A DNA stretch of 64,000 bases from Proteles cristata cristata (taxonomy: Eukaryota; Chordata; Mammalia; Carnivora; Hyaenidae). Within the stretch, counting starts at the first letter, position 1, and the number at the start of each line of letters is the position of its first letter. The notes beneath the pieces are model-generated. The model was not told where the DNA came from, made no database searches, and saw nothing but the letters and a program-made list of their open reading frames with translations. The stretch lies in the NCBI GenBank assembly GCA_017311185.1, contig JAESUZ010004509.1:62001-126000 (forward strand), in the 5' to 3' direction. Both the position numbers and the translations under genes were made by a program. Shown here one piece after another: positions 34,093-46,340 of the stretch.

Positions 34093-35859
34093 TTCCTCCG
34101 TCCGGGGCCGCGGGCAGGAAGCGGGACGTTTGAGTTTGGTGATCCGTCTTGAGATGGGCTCTGAGCGAAGAATACACGGCAGGTCTCCGACAGTCCGCAG
34201 GGAAAAGAAATGAAACCCACTGCGCGTTGCCGTTATACCGAGTGCGTCGTGAAATGACAGTCAGGGTGTATCGGGCTGTGGAAGGCACGTTGAAACGGCC
34301 CTCCGGCTTCTCCGCGCTCGGGGAAGAGGTGCCGCCCCGCAGTAGTGCCGCGCGTGCGGAGTGGTGTCTCCTCGGACTCCGCTGCCCCGGGGCCTGCGCG
34401 CCGTTCCTGTGACGACGGATGTGGGTTGGACGGACCGGGCAGGACCCGGGCCTTTCGGAGCAGCTTTACTGAGCAGCGAGGGACGCCACGCAGCCCCACG
34501 CGCCCCGGGACGGGCGGCCCAGGGCCGGCGGCGCCCCGCGCACGTGCCCCTCGGACGTTCACTGCCCTGCGCTTCGTGCCGTGTCCTCATCGTCCCCACA
34601 GCCCCACCTGGACGTGCCCGTTTCCTTCGTCCTGTTGACGTTCAGCGGTTGCTTCCGTGAGTCAGGACACGAATCCGTGAGCGACACCGCTGCTCGGCTG
34701 CGAGCGGAGGGAAGGAGGCTGGAGGCGCCCAGCGCGGCCGGGCCGCAGGACGGGGCCTTACAGCAAGTGTCGTTCGTCGGAGGCCCAGAGGCCTGCAGTG
34801 TGGATGGTCTCCAGCCTGGGGGGCCGGAGGGGGGGGAGGACGGAGCCCCCCGCGTGTGGGAGAAAGCTAGGCATCCAGGCAGTGCGGAGGGCGAAGGCAG
34901 CGGTGCGACGAGTGCCTCCGGTGTGTGTGACAAGGGGCACCATGGCGCCCGCACCGCAGGGAGCAGCGGAGGGCGGGCCGCAAGGGTGCTGGGCTCTGCT
35001 GTGCACAAGGTGTCCCGGACGTCAGGGGGTGTCCGAGGGCCGGGGTGCGCAGGGCTGAGGTCCCGGGGACAGGCCCGGCTGGAGACAAGGATGGGCAGCC
35101 GCTGGCTGGCCCACGGGAGCCAAAACAATGGCTGTGCCCACCCCGCCGCCTGTACAGACAGGAGCCTGCCGGGGAAACAGAAGAATAGTACCAGAAAGTT
35201 CTAAGAGTGAGGCACCGTGAGGTCCAAAAGGGGGGATTTCAAGAAGGAGAACGTGAAGGCATGAGCAGGAGAGAGTCACGGCGTGGCCCACGCCTCTGAG
35301 ACCGCAGGCGGGTGCAGCCACTGCCTGCTAGGGGCTACGCGGTTCGGCCCGGCCCAGCTCCCGTGGCGCCACAGGCCGCTGTCATTCCAGTGTCACCCTT
35401 TCGCGTGTGCGGGACGAGGGCCCAGGAGTCCTTCCTGTCGTATGTCAGCAATAAACCGACTCTAAAAGCGGTTCAGTGTACCTTTGTCAGCTGAATCGGC
35501 CGAGCCTGGCCACGTGCCCAGTGCCCTCCATCCACAGACATCCCAGACTGCCTGCCCCCGGCCACCCCTCCGCACTTTGGGCACAGCCCGCCCTCTAATG
35601 GCTGACCCCGTCACGGGGCGTAACTGCAGAACCGATGTCCTGAGTGGCCTGTTTCCGAGGAGACAGACCTAAGAAGCAGTGAGTAAACCATAACTCTTCT
35701 CCTGAGGATTCAGGAGAAGAGCACTAGACGCCCCAGAGGACCTGGGTCGGGGGCTCCTCCCCCCTGGCTCTGCTTCTCTGCCGGCCCCTGGGAGCAGGGA
35801 TGAGGTGCTGTCCTAGGATCCCCTGCAGGGAGGGGCCACGCTGTCCCCAGAGACCTCAG

Positions 35860-35925
35860 CAGGTTCCTCCCTCTCTGAGCCTCAGTTTCCTCTTCTACAT
35901 GAGGATTAAGACACGAGTGGATACA
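35860..35925 (+). repeat. MIR fragment
   Basis: CTCTGAGCCTCAGTTTCCTC, the MIR core signature, followed by a TACATGAGGATTAAG-type continuation. Confidence 0.7.
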
Positions 35926-36149
35926 GAGAGGGAGAACCTGCCACCCAGCTTTGTCACCCTTGCAGGGTGACAGCTCGCGCTCCTGCGTGTAAAGATCCAG
36001 CACCCACGCGGCCCGGACCCGCCCAGCGGCCAGCTCTGCTTCTCCCCACGCCTAACCCCTGCCTCCCGCACAACAGACTGCAGGCCCTAAAGCACATCGT
36101 GCACACGACTCGGCGCAGCCTCGCTCGCGCACCTGCCTCGGTACCCGGC

Positions 36150-36240
36150 ATGCATTTTATGCATTTTCTTCGTACCTACTGGGCGCTGGGAGGCACTTCG
36201 GGTGCCGGAAGTGCGGCAGGAATAAGGTGGCCCCGCTCTG
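36150..36240 (+). repeat. L2/MIR-like fragment
   Basis: GTACCTACTGGGCGCTGGGA resembles the common L2/MIR 'cctactgtgtgccaggcac' segment. Diverged. Confidence 0.45.
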
Positions 36241-37538
36241 GGAGGTGCCGTCGGTCTGACCGTGGGGCCCGAGGTGGGGCTGCCACGGAGGGTTTCCCTG
36301 GGTGTGGCAGCCTTGGCTCGGTCCCGGCACCGCGCATGCTCGGCCTGGTGGTGCCAAGGGACCACCTCCCTTCCCCCGGGCCCCTCACCCCCGCTGGCGC
36401 CTGCTGAGACGGGGCTCGGGGGTCCTGGGCGGGCAGTGCTAGGCTGTAAGGGCTGGAGAGGGTCTCCCTGCAGAGGGGGCTTCAAGTCTGACTGGGGGGG
36501 CACCCACCCTGCGGGGACCCCAGGCCTCGGAAGAGCGGCTGCCCGCGCTGCCTCCAGGCGGCCACTAGAGGGCAGGGGCGAGCTGCGGTCCTCGTCCCGC
36601 AGGCGCTGGGTGGGCCGCTGGGTGGGCCGCCCCGGTCCTCTCAGCGCCGCTGCTGGGAGCCTGCTTGGGTGGTGCCCTACTGTGAGGGCGCCGTGGCTCA
36701 GCCAGCACCCCCTTCGAGGGTAGTGGGAACGGGCCCTCAAGGGTGACTAAGAGCCCTCCAGACAGCAGGAGGGAGGAGGTGATTGGGGGGAAACTGAGGC
36801 ACCCAACAAGAAGAAACAGCCCTGTCACCCCTGTGGGTGCCCTGGGGAGCCCAGTTTGAAAAGCACAGCTCTGGCCCAGCACCCTTCAGTGGGAGACCCC
36901 AGGACCAGAGGGAGGAAGGGCGGGCATCTGGCCACTTACGCTGTTCCATCAAAAGGCGGCACGCGGCCCCGCTGCCAGTGCCGGGGGGCTCCTGGTTCTC
37001 AGGATGTAGCCCCACACGGGCCCTGGCCTCTCAGCTGCCCCCGGCCCCTCCCCCAGGCCACCGAGGGTGGGAGTGTCGGGGAACCATAGCAGAGTCCCAC
37101 AAGGCAGGGAGCTTCAAGCAAAGAGCAGAGGCAGCGGGAGTGGGGGGGCTGGCCCCCCAGGCTGCTGGGGGTGCGCCCAGACGCCCCTCGCTGTGCCGCT
37201 CGCTGTCCCGTCTGCCCCGGGCCTGCTCCGTGTCCCAGATCTCCTCTCCGTGCCTCTGTCTCCCCAGGCCTCAGAGGGCGCCCACCCGTCACAGGATGCG
37301 GGGCCCCCAACCCACGATGACATCGTCTGCAGGTCCTTAACCCACCACGTCTGCAAAGACCCTGTTGCCAACTCTTAAAGCCACCCTGAGGTGCTGGGTG
37401 CGCGTGAGTTTGGAGGGGACCCTACTCAACCCCCGAGAGGTCACAGGCACCCACGAGTCGGGGGCAGGTACGGAGCAGGCCGCACCCCGCCCTCGGGGAG
37501 CCGAGGCCTCAGGAGCCAGGCAGATAGGAGTGGTCCCA

Positions 37539-37830
37539 AGGTTAATTAATTATTACATTAAAAACTCGCCCGTTCAGGGGCCCCGCAAACAGGAAAAGTA
37601 TTAATCATTCGTTTCCTCAGACTGACAAGTGCATTTCCCTAAATTCCTCTGCTGCTGACTTAACCGAATGGTAATCTCCGGCTGCCGCCATCCCCGTGAA
37701 GTCACAGCTCATGAATATTCCGGTGTCACAATTTGCTTTTTAAAAGGACAGACTTATTATTTCATTTTTGAGCTTGCCGTCATGAATAGTAATTTTCCAG
37801 GCCCTGAAATAACGGCAGTGACTTTCCAGT
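37539..37830. promoter_or_regulatory. AT-rich island 1, candidate conserved enhancer
   Basis: A sharp drop in GC over about 290 nt. Contains TTAATTAATTATTACATTAA (37,540-37,561), CTCATGAATATTCC and CGTCATGAATAGTAA, typical homeodomain/POU-type cores, and no repeat signature. Enhancer role is inferred. Confidence 0.4.
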
Positions 37831-40204
37831 CATCCAAACAGTCCCCGGGAGCCAGTCCCTGCCCTGAAGGGGACCGGCTGGGGGTGGCAGGCCCTCCCCC
37901 GACTCTTCCAGACACACAGCCACCCATGGGAACATCGCTGAACAGGCAGTGAAGGTACGGCACCCCCCGCCCTCCCGGGGTCCCCCCACGGTTTACGGGC
38001 AGGTGCACCGAGCAGCTCCCGCGTGTCCTGCGCGGGGCCACAGCGGCGTCTCCAGCCACGAGCCGGCCGAGGGGGTCGCAAGCCTCTCCGAGCAGCAAGG
38101 CAGATAGCGGTTCAAACCCTGACACCGAGTGATCTTAGGCAAGTCACCCGGGCCTCAGCTGCTCATCTGCGAAGTGGGGTCTGGCGCCGGGACTTGAGCC
38201 AGGCTTACCCAGTGCCAGAGCCGGCGTTCTCACTCCTCGCTAATGCCTCAGGTCTGGAGAGACTCAGCACCGGGACCCTCTGGCCTGGAGTTTGGATCTT
38301 CTGTTTCCACACAGCAGAGGCGGTGGCTCCCGCAACAGACGTAGGAGTGGTTAACACCCCGCGGCTTCCCCGGGAGCATCTCCCCGGTGTGATTTCTCCC
38401 ACTCGATGCAATCACAGCCCCTTCCGAGAGCCCAATAAACCGTAGCAATTCACTAAATACGTGTTTAAGTGGGAAATCAGATGTCATGGCTCCCTTCCAC
38501 AATTGTGCATATGGAGAGGAAGTCCTTTCCCCTGAGCCTCGGTGGGGTCTCCAGCGCCGGCCTCCCCAGCCCCAGCCTGTCTCCACAGAGACCCGAGAGA
38601 CCCCCACCAAGGCCGTCCGGCAGATTGTGGGCCCCTCCTCGGCCTGGCCTCGGGTCGGCCATCGAGGAGGCCCAGCCCCGCACCTCCTAGACCTGTCCCC
38701 CCCGCTGCCTGGGCTTGCTCACCCTTTGCACCCACAAAGCCCCTGCCCCCCACGACCCCTGAGACTCAACTCGAACATCCCTCTGCTGCAAAGCCCACCC
38801 TGTCTGCCCCTGCCAGGCCTGAGCCGGGACCCTCTGTGCACCCGCAGACTCAGCCCCCTGGGTACTTCCCTGGGTTTCCTTCTGCCTGTCCCTCCTCAAT
38901 GGCAGGTCTTACGGTTTGTGGGACCCCAGCCCCAGGACAGGGCTCGTGGGAGAGCTGCAGTCGGCCATGGTCTTGTTTGTGCCAACGGATGAAGAGTGAA
39001 TGAAGGAAACATTGACTGGAGGGGCCTGTGACATAGGTTTACTCGGGAAATAATCCATCCTCAGCGTGGCCCCTGAGAGAACCCCTCTTGGGGAATTCCA
39101 TCATGCCTCGCTTTTCCAGAATGGTTCCAGAGAGGACATGTAAAAGCTGGGGTCCTGGCCTCCAGGGGCCCACAGGGTCCCCTGCTGACAGCCAAGATGC
39201 TGGCGTGGGGGCCCCCACGATCGGATTGAAGGGGAAATCTTATGGGTCCAGATGCTTCTCTCCCCTCCCCCGGATGGAGCCCCCAACCAGCGCTGGGAGG
39301 CGTGCTCTGATCGGTGGACGGTGCTGTGCGCACAGAAGGCCCCGGGGAACCCACTGGTGGCCACCAGAGAAGCTTTACCGTAACTGGACGTCTGTAACTG
39401 TCCCTGGGATCTTGTCACAGAGAGTCCGAGTGGCCAGGGCCTCCGGAGGCTTGGTTTCCGGAAGGCTGTGCGCTCTTTGCTGAAATGGCATTTGTGGAAC
39501 GTGCAGTGGTTTTTCACAGGGACACCACCAGCTCCGTGGGGGAGGGACTCACGCACGGCGCCGCTTACAGCCCCGGGGAGGCCGCTCCTACCAACTGCAC
39601 AGCCCCTCCCCCCCCAGGACCAGAAAGGCAGACAAGCCTCTCCCAGGGGCCGGGGCCACGGCACCCAGGGGAGGCTGCTGGTGGCCGGCGCTCTCAGCCT
39701 GGTTCCAGGAAGCCCCCGTGGCTGTGGGGGGATCAAGGGGCCCTTGGACGGGCAGGGGCTCTCCTGAGGCCATGGGGAGTCAGTGCAGGGCAGGGTGGGA
39801 CCCAGGCCCCCGAGGCCCCTTCACAGCTGGGGTGGCCTCCAGGTGCACAGCCTCAGGTCGCCACCCCCACCCCCATCGCTGGGGAAACCCTGCAGAGCCT
39901 GACATGTAAGGTCCTTGGGAACCTCACCAAACACCCCAAACACCGCCTGCTTTCGCCACAGCGAGGAGCAGGCGGAGGAGGCAGAAAGACCCCAGCCCCT
40001 CCTGCGCCCAGACCCCTCCCTGATCCAGAGGGTCCCCCACCCCCCACCCCCACCAAGGCCCAGCCGCGTCTCTCTCCGAGGTGCTGAAACACTGCCCTGG
40101 CGCCCCGGCCACCCCGCGGGCAGGCACCAGCCCCTCCATCCTGCCCTGCATCCCTGTCCTGCCGACACACACCCTGTCTGTCACTCTCATGTTGTCATTT
40201 TTTA
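37831..40204. other. Intergenic DNA
   Basis: GC-rich; one MIR (38,100-38,200). No gene recognised. Confidence 0.5.
38100..38200 (+). repeat. MIR fragment
   Basis: GTGATCTTAGGCAAGTCACC followed by GGGCCTCAGCTGCTCATCTG is the MIR core. Confidence 0.7.
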
Positions 40205-40257
40205 TTTTTAAAATTGTGGTTATATATACACACACACACCATTTTAACAATTTAAAA

Positions 40258-40429
40258 AAGATTTTAATGTTTATTTGGGGGGGAGGGGCAGAGAGAGGGA
40301 GACAGAATCCGAAGCAGCTCCAGGCTCTGAGCCGTCAGCACAGAGCCCGACGCGGGGCTCGAACTCACAAACCACAAGATCGTGACCAGAGCCAAAGTCG
40401 GACACTCAACTGAGCCACCCAGGCGCCCC
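40258..40429 (-). mobile_element. CAN-SINE, stack member 1
   Basis: Minus-strand copy ending GAGCCACCCAGGCGCCCC, first of three head-to-tail copies. Confidence 0.92.
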
Positions 40430-40440
40430 TCTTTCAACCG

Positions 40441-40643
40441 GTTTTTTAAATGTTTTTATTTATTTCTGAGAGAGAGCGCGGGCAGGGGAGGGTCAGAGAG
40501 AGAGGGAGACACAGAATCTGAAACAGGCTCCAGGCTCTGAGCTGTCAGCACAGAGCCCGACGCGGGGCTCGAACCCACAAACCGTGAGATCATGACCTGA
40601 GCCAAAGTCGGACACTTAACCGACTGAGCCACCCAGGTGCCCC
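40441..40643 (-). mobile_element. CAN-SINE, stack member 2
   Basis: Minus-strand copy ending GAGCCACCCAGGTGCCCC; starts 11 nt after member 1. Confidence 0.92.
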
Positions 40644-40650
40644 TATTTTA

Positions 40651-40870
40651 AAATATTTTTTTATGTGTTTTTAATTTTTTTGAGAGAGAGAGACAGACAG
40701 CGTGAGCAGGGGAGGGTCAGAGAGAGAGGGAGACACAGAATCTGAAGCAGCTCCAGGCCCTGAGCTGGCAGTCAGCACAGAGCCTGACGGGGGACTCGAA
40801 CCCACAAACCGTGAGATCATGACCTAAGCCGAAGTCGGACCCTCAACCGACTGAGCCACCCAGGCGCCCC
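40651..40870 (-). mobile_element. CAN-SINE, stack member 3
   Basis: Minus-strand copy ending GAGCCACCCAGGCGCCCC. It carries the GGCAGTCAGC variant but otherwise the common body, so it is intermediate between subfamilies. Confidence 0.92.
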
Positions 40871-42129
40871 CTCTTTTAACCATTTTTAAGGGCACAGTTC
40901 AGGGACGTCAGATGTATTCACTCTGTCGTGAGGCCATCCCTGCCCCATACACCCCGTCCGTCCCCAGATCGTGTTCATCTTCCCAGACTGGACTCCGTCC
41001 CGTTACACACAGCCCCTCCTTTCCCCCAGCCCTGCCCTCCCCCCCACCCGCACCTGTGGCCCCCACTCCCCCAGGGCCTCCTGGGAGTGTCCACTCCTAT
41101 GGAGCGTGTCCCCTGTGACGGGCTGACCTCACTCAGCATGGGGTCCTCCAGGGTCACGCACATGGTAGCAGGTGTCGGGATTCCCTCCCGTTTGAAGGCC
41201 GAGTGATGCTCCGAGGTGTGGACACCCCGCATCTTGCTTATCAGTCCGTCACCGGACACGAGACGTGGCTCCACTTTCTGGCTGATTAACGCTGCGCGGG
41301 CCTGGGTGTGCGGGTATCTTTTCAAAACCTGCCTGCATTGTTTTGGGGACAAACCCAGAAGTGGGGTCGCTGGGTCATATGGTAGATGGATGTTCAGTCC
41401 TTTGAGGAACCTCCACCCTGTCTTCCACGGGGTCTGTACCACCGTCTGCACCGGCACCGGCCGCACGCGAGGGCGCCCAGCCCCCACACCCGTGCCAATG
41501 CCGCGCTCTCCCGTTCGTTTGACAGCAGCCATTCGACGGGCCCATCCCTGCCTCCCTTCCGCCTGCTGCTTTTTTTTTGTTTTGTTTTGTTTCATCTTGT
41601 GTTTCTGCAGCGGGGGGGCCTGCCGGGGGCCGGGCATGATGGTGGAGAACATGGTTCCGGAGCCCCGTCCTCGCCTCGACGCGCACCAGCTGCGCAGCCT
41701 TCACCTGCTGTCAGAAGAAAGGAGAGACGGCCTGTAAGGGCCAGCAAAGCGCGCGCAGGGACACACGCAGGCCTCTTCGCCGTCAGCTCCACCGCGGGCC
41801 GGGCTGGGTGTTTAGGGAGGACTTTACGCACAGGAAGGCTCACCCGCTGACCCAGCCGCAGGGAAGCCGCGGAGGGGGGCTGGCAGGGTGGCCCCGCCAC
41901 AGCCACCCCCTCTGGGGACAGCACCTCTGGGGGGGGGTCCTGTGGCCCCGAGGGGAGGGCGGCTGTGTCCGCGGCCCCAGAGGCGCCTCCTTCCCTGGGT
42001 CCGAGGCCGCTGCAGTGATGATCTAATGCTTCCCAGTTCTGAGATAATGGCCTCTGAGCAGGCACAAAAGAGCCGATGTCTGGGCGCCCCCGAGGCAGGA
42101 AGCATCCGGCACCGATTCTGGGAACACAA

Positions 42130-42240
42130 GACGTTTAAGCGACTGCCTTGTTGAATATTTCATGATTTACATTAATGGCTTTCTGGTGTTTTTCATAACA
42201 AAACTGTCCACATTATGATGGGTTAAAATGTGGTTATTCC
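42130..42240. promoter_or_regulatory. AT-rich island 2, candidate conserved enhancer
   Basis: TTGAATATTTCATGATTTAC and ATTAATGGCTTTCTGG in otherwise GC-rich DNA, without repeat similarity. Function inferred. Confidence 0.35.
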
Positions 42241-42327
42241 GGCCACTCTCCCTCCCAACACCCTCTCAGAGTGCCGCCTCCCATCCCTGTGTCTGCTGAG
42301 TCTCCTCCCAGAGAGCCCGCAGCCCCC

Positions 42328-42362
42328 CACCCCCGCCCCCACCCCCGCCCCCACCCCACCCC
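42328..42362. repeat. Short CCCCCGCCCCCAC tandem repeat
   Basis: Nearly pure C runs separated by G or A. G-quadruplex potential on the minus strand. Confidence 0.8.
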
Positions 42363-43054
42363 TGCCTCCGGGACAGGCTGTCCTGCCCGCAGCTGGGGTC
42401 AGGCACCCCACAAAGGGGCCTGGGGTCTGGGCTGGAGAGGCCTGCACAGGCCCCCATCTCACGCTCCCTGAGACCGCTTGGCACCTCCAGGAATACAGTA
42501 ATTACAGTGCACACTTTATCCAGGTTCCTTAGATGTTACTTAAGTCCCTCCCCTGCGCAGGGTCCCACCCGGACCCTCCCTGCAGCAGCCGCCCTGAGGG
42601 CGGGCCGGGCCGGATTCTCAGACACCCTCGGTTTTGACGACCTTCTCAGTTCCAGGGAGACAAGGGCTGGGCGTCCGCAGAACGGCCCTCAGCTGGGGTC
42701 CGTCTGATGTGTTCCTTGTGCCCGGCCTGGGGCGGGGGTCCGTCGGGGACACACCGTCACCTGACCCATCACCAGACAGTGGCTTGTGGCCTTGGTCACC
42801 GGCCAGGACATGGCCGCCCACAGCTGGTGTGAACCGTAAGCCAGGGGGCTGGGTGTCTGCTCAGGGGCCCGTCTCTTCCCTCCGGCCTGTGCAGTGTGGA
42901 GTCTGGAGGTTTATCCCACACTCTGAGTGGGGCCCTCCACGAGTCCATGCTTGCTCCCCGTGTCCTGGTTTGGGCCCCTTGGGGCTCTCAGGTCGGCGTC
43001 TGTGCCCCTTTGAGGTCCCCTGTCAGTGTGGGTCTGTGTTTTCCCCTCAGAATT

Positions 43055-43203
43055 TTATTTGAGGGGGTGGGGAGGGCCAGAGAGAGAGGGAGAGACTCTC
43101 AGCGCAGAGCCTGATGCGGGGCTCGATCCCACAGCCCCGGGACCACGGCCTGAGCAGAGATCAGGAGTGCGATGCTCAACCCGCTGAGCCCCCGGGCGCC
43201 CCG
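43055..43203 (-). mobile_element. CAN-SINE, short old copy
   Basis: Target-site duplication CCCTCAGAATT at 43044-43054 and 43204-43214. The GA-rich part is shortened and the head ends CCCCCGGGCGCCCC. Confidence 0.88.
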
Positions 43204-45514
43204 CCCTCAGAATTAACCCAGCGGCCGGGGCGGGGTGGGGGGGCCGCCCCGTGCCGCTCCGGCGCCTCCTGGCCCACGCAAGCCCCTCTCAGCCCTGGGG
43301 CCCCCGAGCTGCACCTGCTTTCATGGGTAAGGACGGCGAGTGCCACCCTGGCCACACGGCCACTGGGCAGACAGGCAGGGCACGCACCCAGGCCCCTCGG
43401 CCCTTCTGCTCTCTGGGCGCCCAGTGCATAGGGCGACGAGCCAGGCTGGCGGGAGGGGGAGGGGTGGGCTGGAGACTCAGGGGGGCGCAGGGTCAGAGTG
43501 CAGCCGACGCGGCCCCTCATTTGCCGCGGTGGCCACCCGCCTGGCTGTGCGCTGCCTGTCACTCACGCGATCACCCCTCCCCCGGGGGAACAAGTCCCAC
43601 TGAGACGGAGAAGCAGAGGCGCAGAAGGGGGGGCTGACTGCTTGCGCTATTCCCCTCCCACCCCTACCCCAACCCCCACTCCTCCAAGACAGGAACTTTC
43701 GGGTCATGGAGGGGGCCCCCCGATGGTCACGGGGCTCAGTGGGGAGGCCCACAGCCACCCTCTGCACCCCTCCTCCCCCCTCCCCACCCTGCCCCCACCC
43801 CTCCCCCAGCCTGGCCCGGCTGGGCTCTGCAGGGGCACATGCGTGGCATTCAGATCCAGTCCCTGCGGAGGAGGTGGTGGGAACACTGCGTTCCCTTGGT
43901 GCCCGGCCCGCGGCCAGCGCCCTCCCCCCTCCGCGCAGCCACTGTCCCTGAGGCAGTTCCCGGACCCCGCCCACCCCCGGACACACACTGCGCGGCCCAG
44001 GCCGCAAGCGAAGCCGGTGGGTCCCACCCGCTGTGGACGGGCGCCAGGACCCCCACAGCGCTCACACCTGCCACCTGCCCCTGCTGACCACCCCCCCAGC
44101 CCTGGGCTGGGCTGGGTGGTTCCAGGTCGCCCCCGCCCGGCGCTCGATGCTTCCTCTGCCCCTTCTCCACCTCCAAGATGGTCTTGGAGACACAGCAGCT
44201 TTGAAGCCCTGGTGCTGAGCACGGCTGTGCGGCCGCGCCCACGGGTGCTTACAAGTGTCCTTGGTTCCTCCCGGCACAGGGGCCCGTGGGGAGCCGGGGG
44301 CACCCCCCCCCGGGCACTCACGCAGGCTCTGCAGCCGGGCATCCAGGGGCCCTTCCATCTGCTCCTCCCCACCCTCCGCCTCCCTCCTCTGCACTGCCCT
44401 CCAGGCCCGCTCCTTCCCTGGCCCGGCTCATGCTGGACACACGGCCTTCTCTGGAGCTCCTCCTCCATGAAGCCTTCCCAGTCTGCCCCTCCTGCATCAC
44501 CTGGTCAAGCGGACCCGGAGTGCCCTTCCCGGGATTGAGAGACAGGACTCCCTAACCAAGGGTCACCCACTCTCACTCACCAGGACCCCCGGCAGCCCTG
44601 CCAGACAGAGGTGCATGTAGGGGACCCGGGGAGGGGGCGGGCTTGGCTGAGGCCTCAACCCTGCTGGCGGAGTCAGGACCTGACTTGAACCTCCCACAGT
44701 CCCTGAACATGGAGTCAGTGGAGTATTTGGGGCCCGGTGGTTAGAGAGCCCCCAGCCCGAGCCTGCCCGGGGCCTGGAGGTGAGGGGCTACGGGGCCTCG
44801 GCGTTCGCAGGCTGGGTCGGTACGTGCGGGCTGGGCTGCACGGAGGGGCTGGTGGCAGAGGGAAGGCTGTGGCTGCGTCCCAGCTGCACGGAGTGTGACT
44901 AACGGGTCCTCAGCGGTCTCGGCCAGACTTCACACACTGTTCCCACCGCTGACCATCGACTGGCTACCTTACCACACCCCCTAAGCCATCTCTGGTCGGG
45001 GAGGCTCCAGGGCCCCAGGCCCAGCCACTCAGCCCTCACAGACACACTCGGAGCTGGGACAGGCCCAGACCTGCACCCCGTCCAAGGGCAGACACTCTCC
45101 AGGCTGCCCAGAGGGGTCCCTTGCTGTGCTGCCATCAGGCTGAGCGGCCCGAGGCGGCATCGACTGACCCTCGCCCATGGGAGCACTCATGCCAGCGAGG
45201 GGCGGAGGGAGGACTTGGGGGTGCAGCTGGGGGCCGGGGGCCCTCCTTCCTCTCCTGCGACGGGAGAACCCCACCTCCTACGGCATCTCAGGGAGGTGGG
45301 TCCACTGCCCCCGTCACCCATGTGTCCCCCACCACGGCGAGAGGGCAGGCAGACTCACCCAGGCCACCCAGCGAGGGGCCCGACCAGCGCTGGCACCCTG
45401 GCAGCCCCTGCCTCTCAGGCGGGTGGCGGACGGCTGGGTGCTGCCCATCCCACGCCTCTCCAGGAGACCCCTGCGCGGGTCACGGTCCCCGCTGGTGCCC
45501 GTGACTGATACCAG
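43204..45514. other. GC-rich intergenic DNA, nothing recognised
   Basis: Very stop-poor (a plus-strand frame of 346 codons is present) but the opposite strand is equally open, with no domain or exon signals. Confidence 0.5.
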
Positions 45515-46340
45515 AGCAGTGATTCCTAATTAAATAGAAGAGAAAACTGGCAGCCGCGGAGTGATTACCCAAATCGTTGGATCTTGAGAAACAAATATGC
45601 CGTCGGTGCCGATTGCGCGGCGGACACATGGCCATAAAGCGGGGACAGAAGGGAGCCTGGCAGTGATACGGAAACCCTCTTCTCTGGGCTGCATGCTCAT
45701 AAAGGGGCTGCTCCGTGGGGAGCCCGCAGGGGGCAGAGGCGGCCCCGAGCCTGAGTACCCACGCCAACGCTTTGTAGTACTTGAGATTAACACAAATATT
45801 TAATAAAGAATCAAGGTGGTTTATCTGTAATGCAAAGAGAATCGCACTGCCTATATTTTTATTACTGAAAAATTGGAAGCAGGAAGAAATAATGATGGAA
45901 GCCACTGTACAAATGACAGAAACACCCATTCTGGTTATGTGCGCTGCTCTACCATCTCGTTCTACCCTATAAACATAATCTATTCGCGCGTGGCTCTTTC
46001 GGCGGATTCCAGAGCCCGCTCTGCGTTGTGCAGTTTAATATCACCCTGTTCTCCACAGCACAGGGAAGTGATTAAATAAGAAATAAATTTGGCTGTCACT
46101 GCATTTAAAATCAAATCAAGGATCATTTGTTACCCAAAATGAACCAGTTCCCCTTCCCTGCCCATAAGCAGGCCGCTGTTTGCCGAACCATTTAGAAATG
46201 TATATACAGTAAACTCGGCACATAATGGCCTGCACTATAATATGATCTTTATGGGGCTGCTGAGCCGAGCTGCCAGGAGGACTGTAAACAGCACATGGCT
46301 TTTTTAATTTAAAGTTATAGGTATGAGGCTTCGCAGGCCC
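45515..46340. promoter_or_regulatory. AT-rich island 3, the largest candidate enhancer cluster
   Basis: About 800 nt of unique AT-rich sequence with dense developmental-type motifs: CCTAATTAAATAG near 45,526, CATAAAG cores near 45,637 and 45,698, an octamer-like ATGCAAAG (45830-45837) beside a GATA-type TTATCT, TGATTAAATAAG near 46,068, and ATAATATGATCTTTATGG near 46,237. No repeat family matches. Enhancer identity is inferred. Confidence 0.45.

Larger units (their letters stand above)
33420..34130. promoter_or_regulatory. CpG island over the UBAC1 promoter and exon 1
   Basis: A dense run of CG dinucleotides with Sp1-type GC boxes (33815-33824; CCCCGCCCCG at 33861-33870) and no TATA box, typical of a housekeeping-gene promoter. 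It covers exon 1, the 5' UTR and the duplicated factor-binding module. Confidence 0.85.
34130..37538. other. Intergenic DNA 5' of UBAC1
   Basis: The first 500 nt stay CpG-rich. MIR-like scraps lie at 35,860-35,925 and about 36,775-36,815, with an L2-like scrap at 36,150-36,240. No exon recognised; open frames are unsupported. Confidence 0.5.
40205..41545 (-). mobile_element. Old L1 (L1M-type) 3' end, interrupted by three SINEs
   Basis: AAAATTGTGGTTATATATAC at the left, then after the SINE stack TTTTAACCATTTTTAAGGGC, GGGTCATATGGTAGATGGAT and TTTGAGGAACCTCCACCCTG. These are antisense landmarks of an old L1 3' region. No open frame. Confidence 0.75.
41546..43054. other. Intergenic DNA
   Basis: GC-rich apart from AT-rich island 2 (42,130-42,240) and a short CCCCCGCCCCCAC repeat at 42,328-42,362. 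No gene recognised. Confidence 0.5.

Noticed and set aside
43498..44538. 346-codon plus-strand frame
   Set aside because: Very GC-rich, Pro/Ser-rich, with a comparably long frame on the other strand; no recognisable domain.
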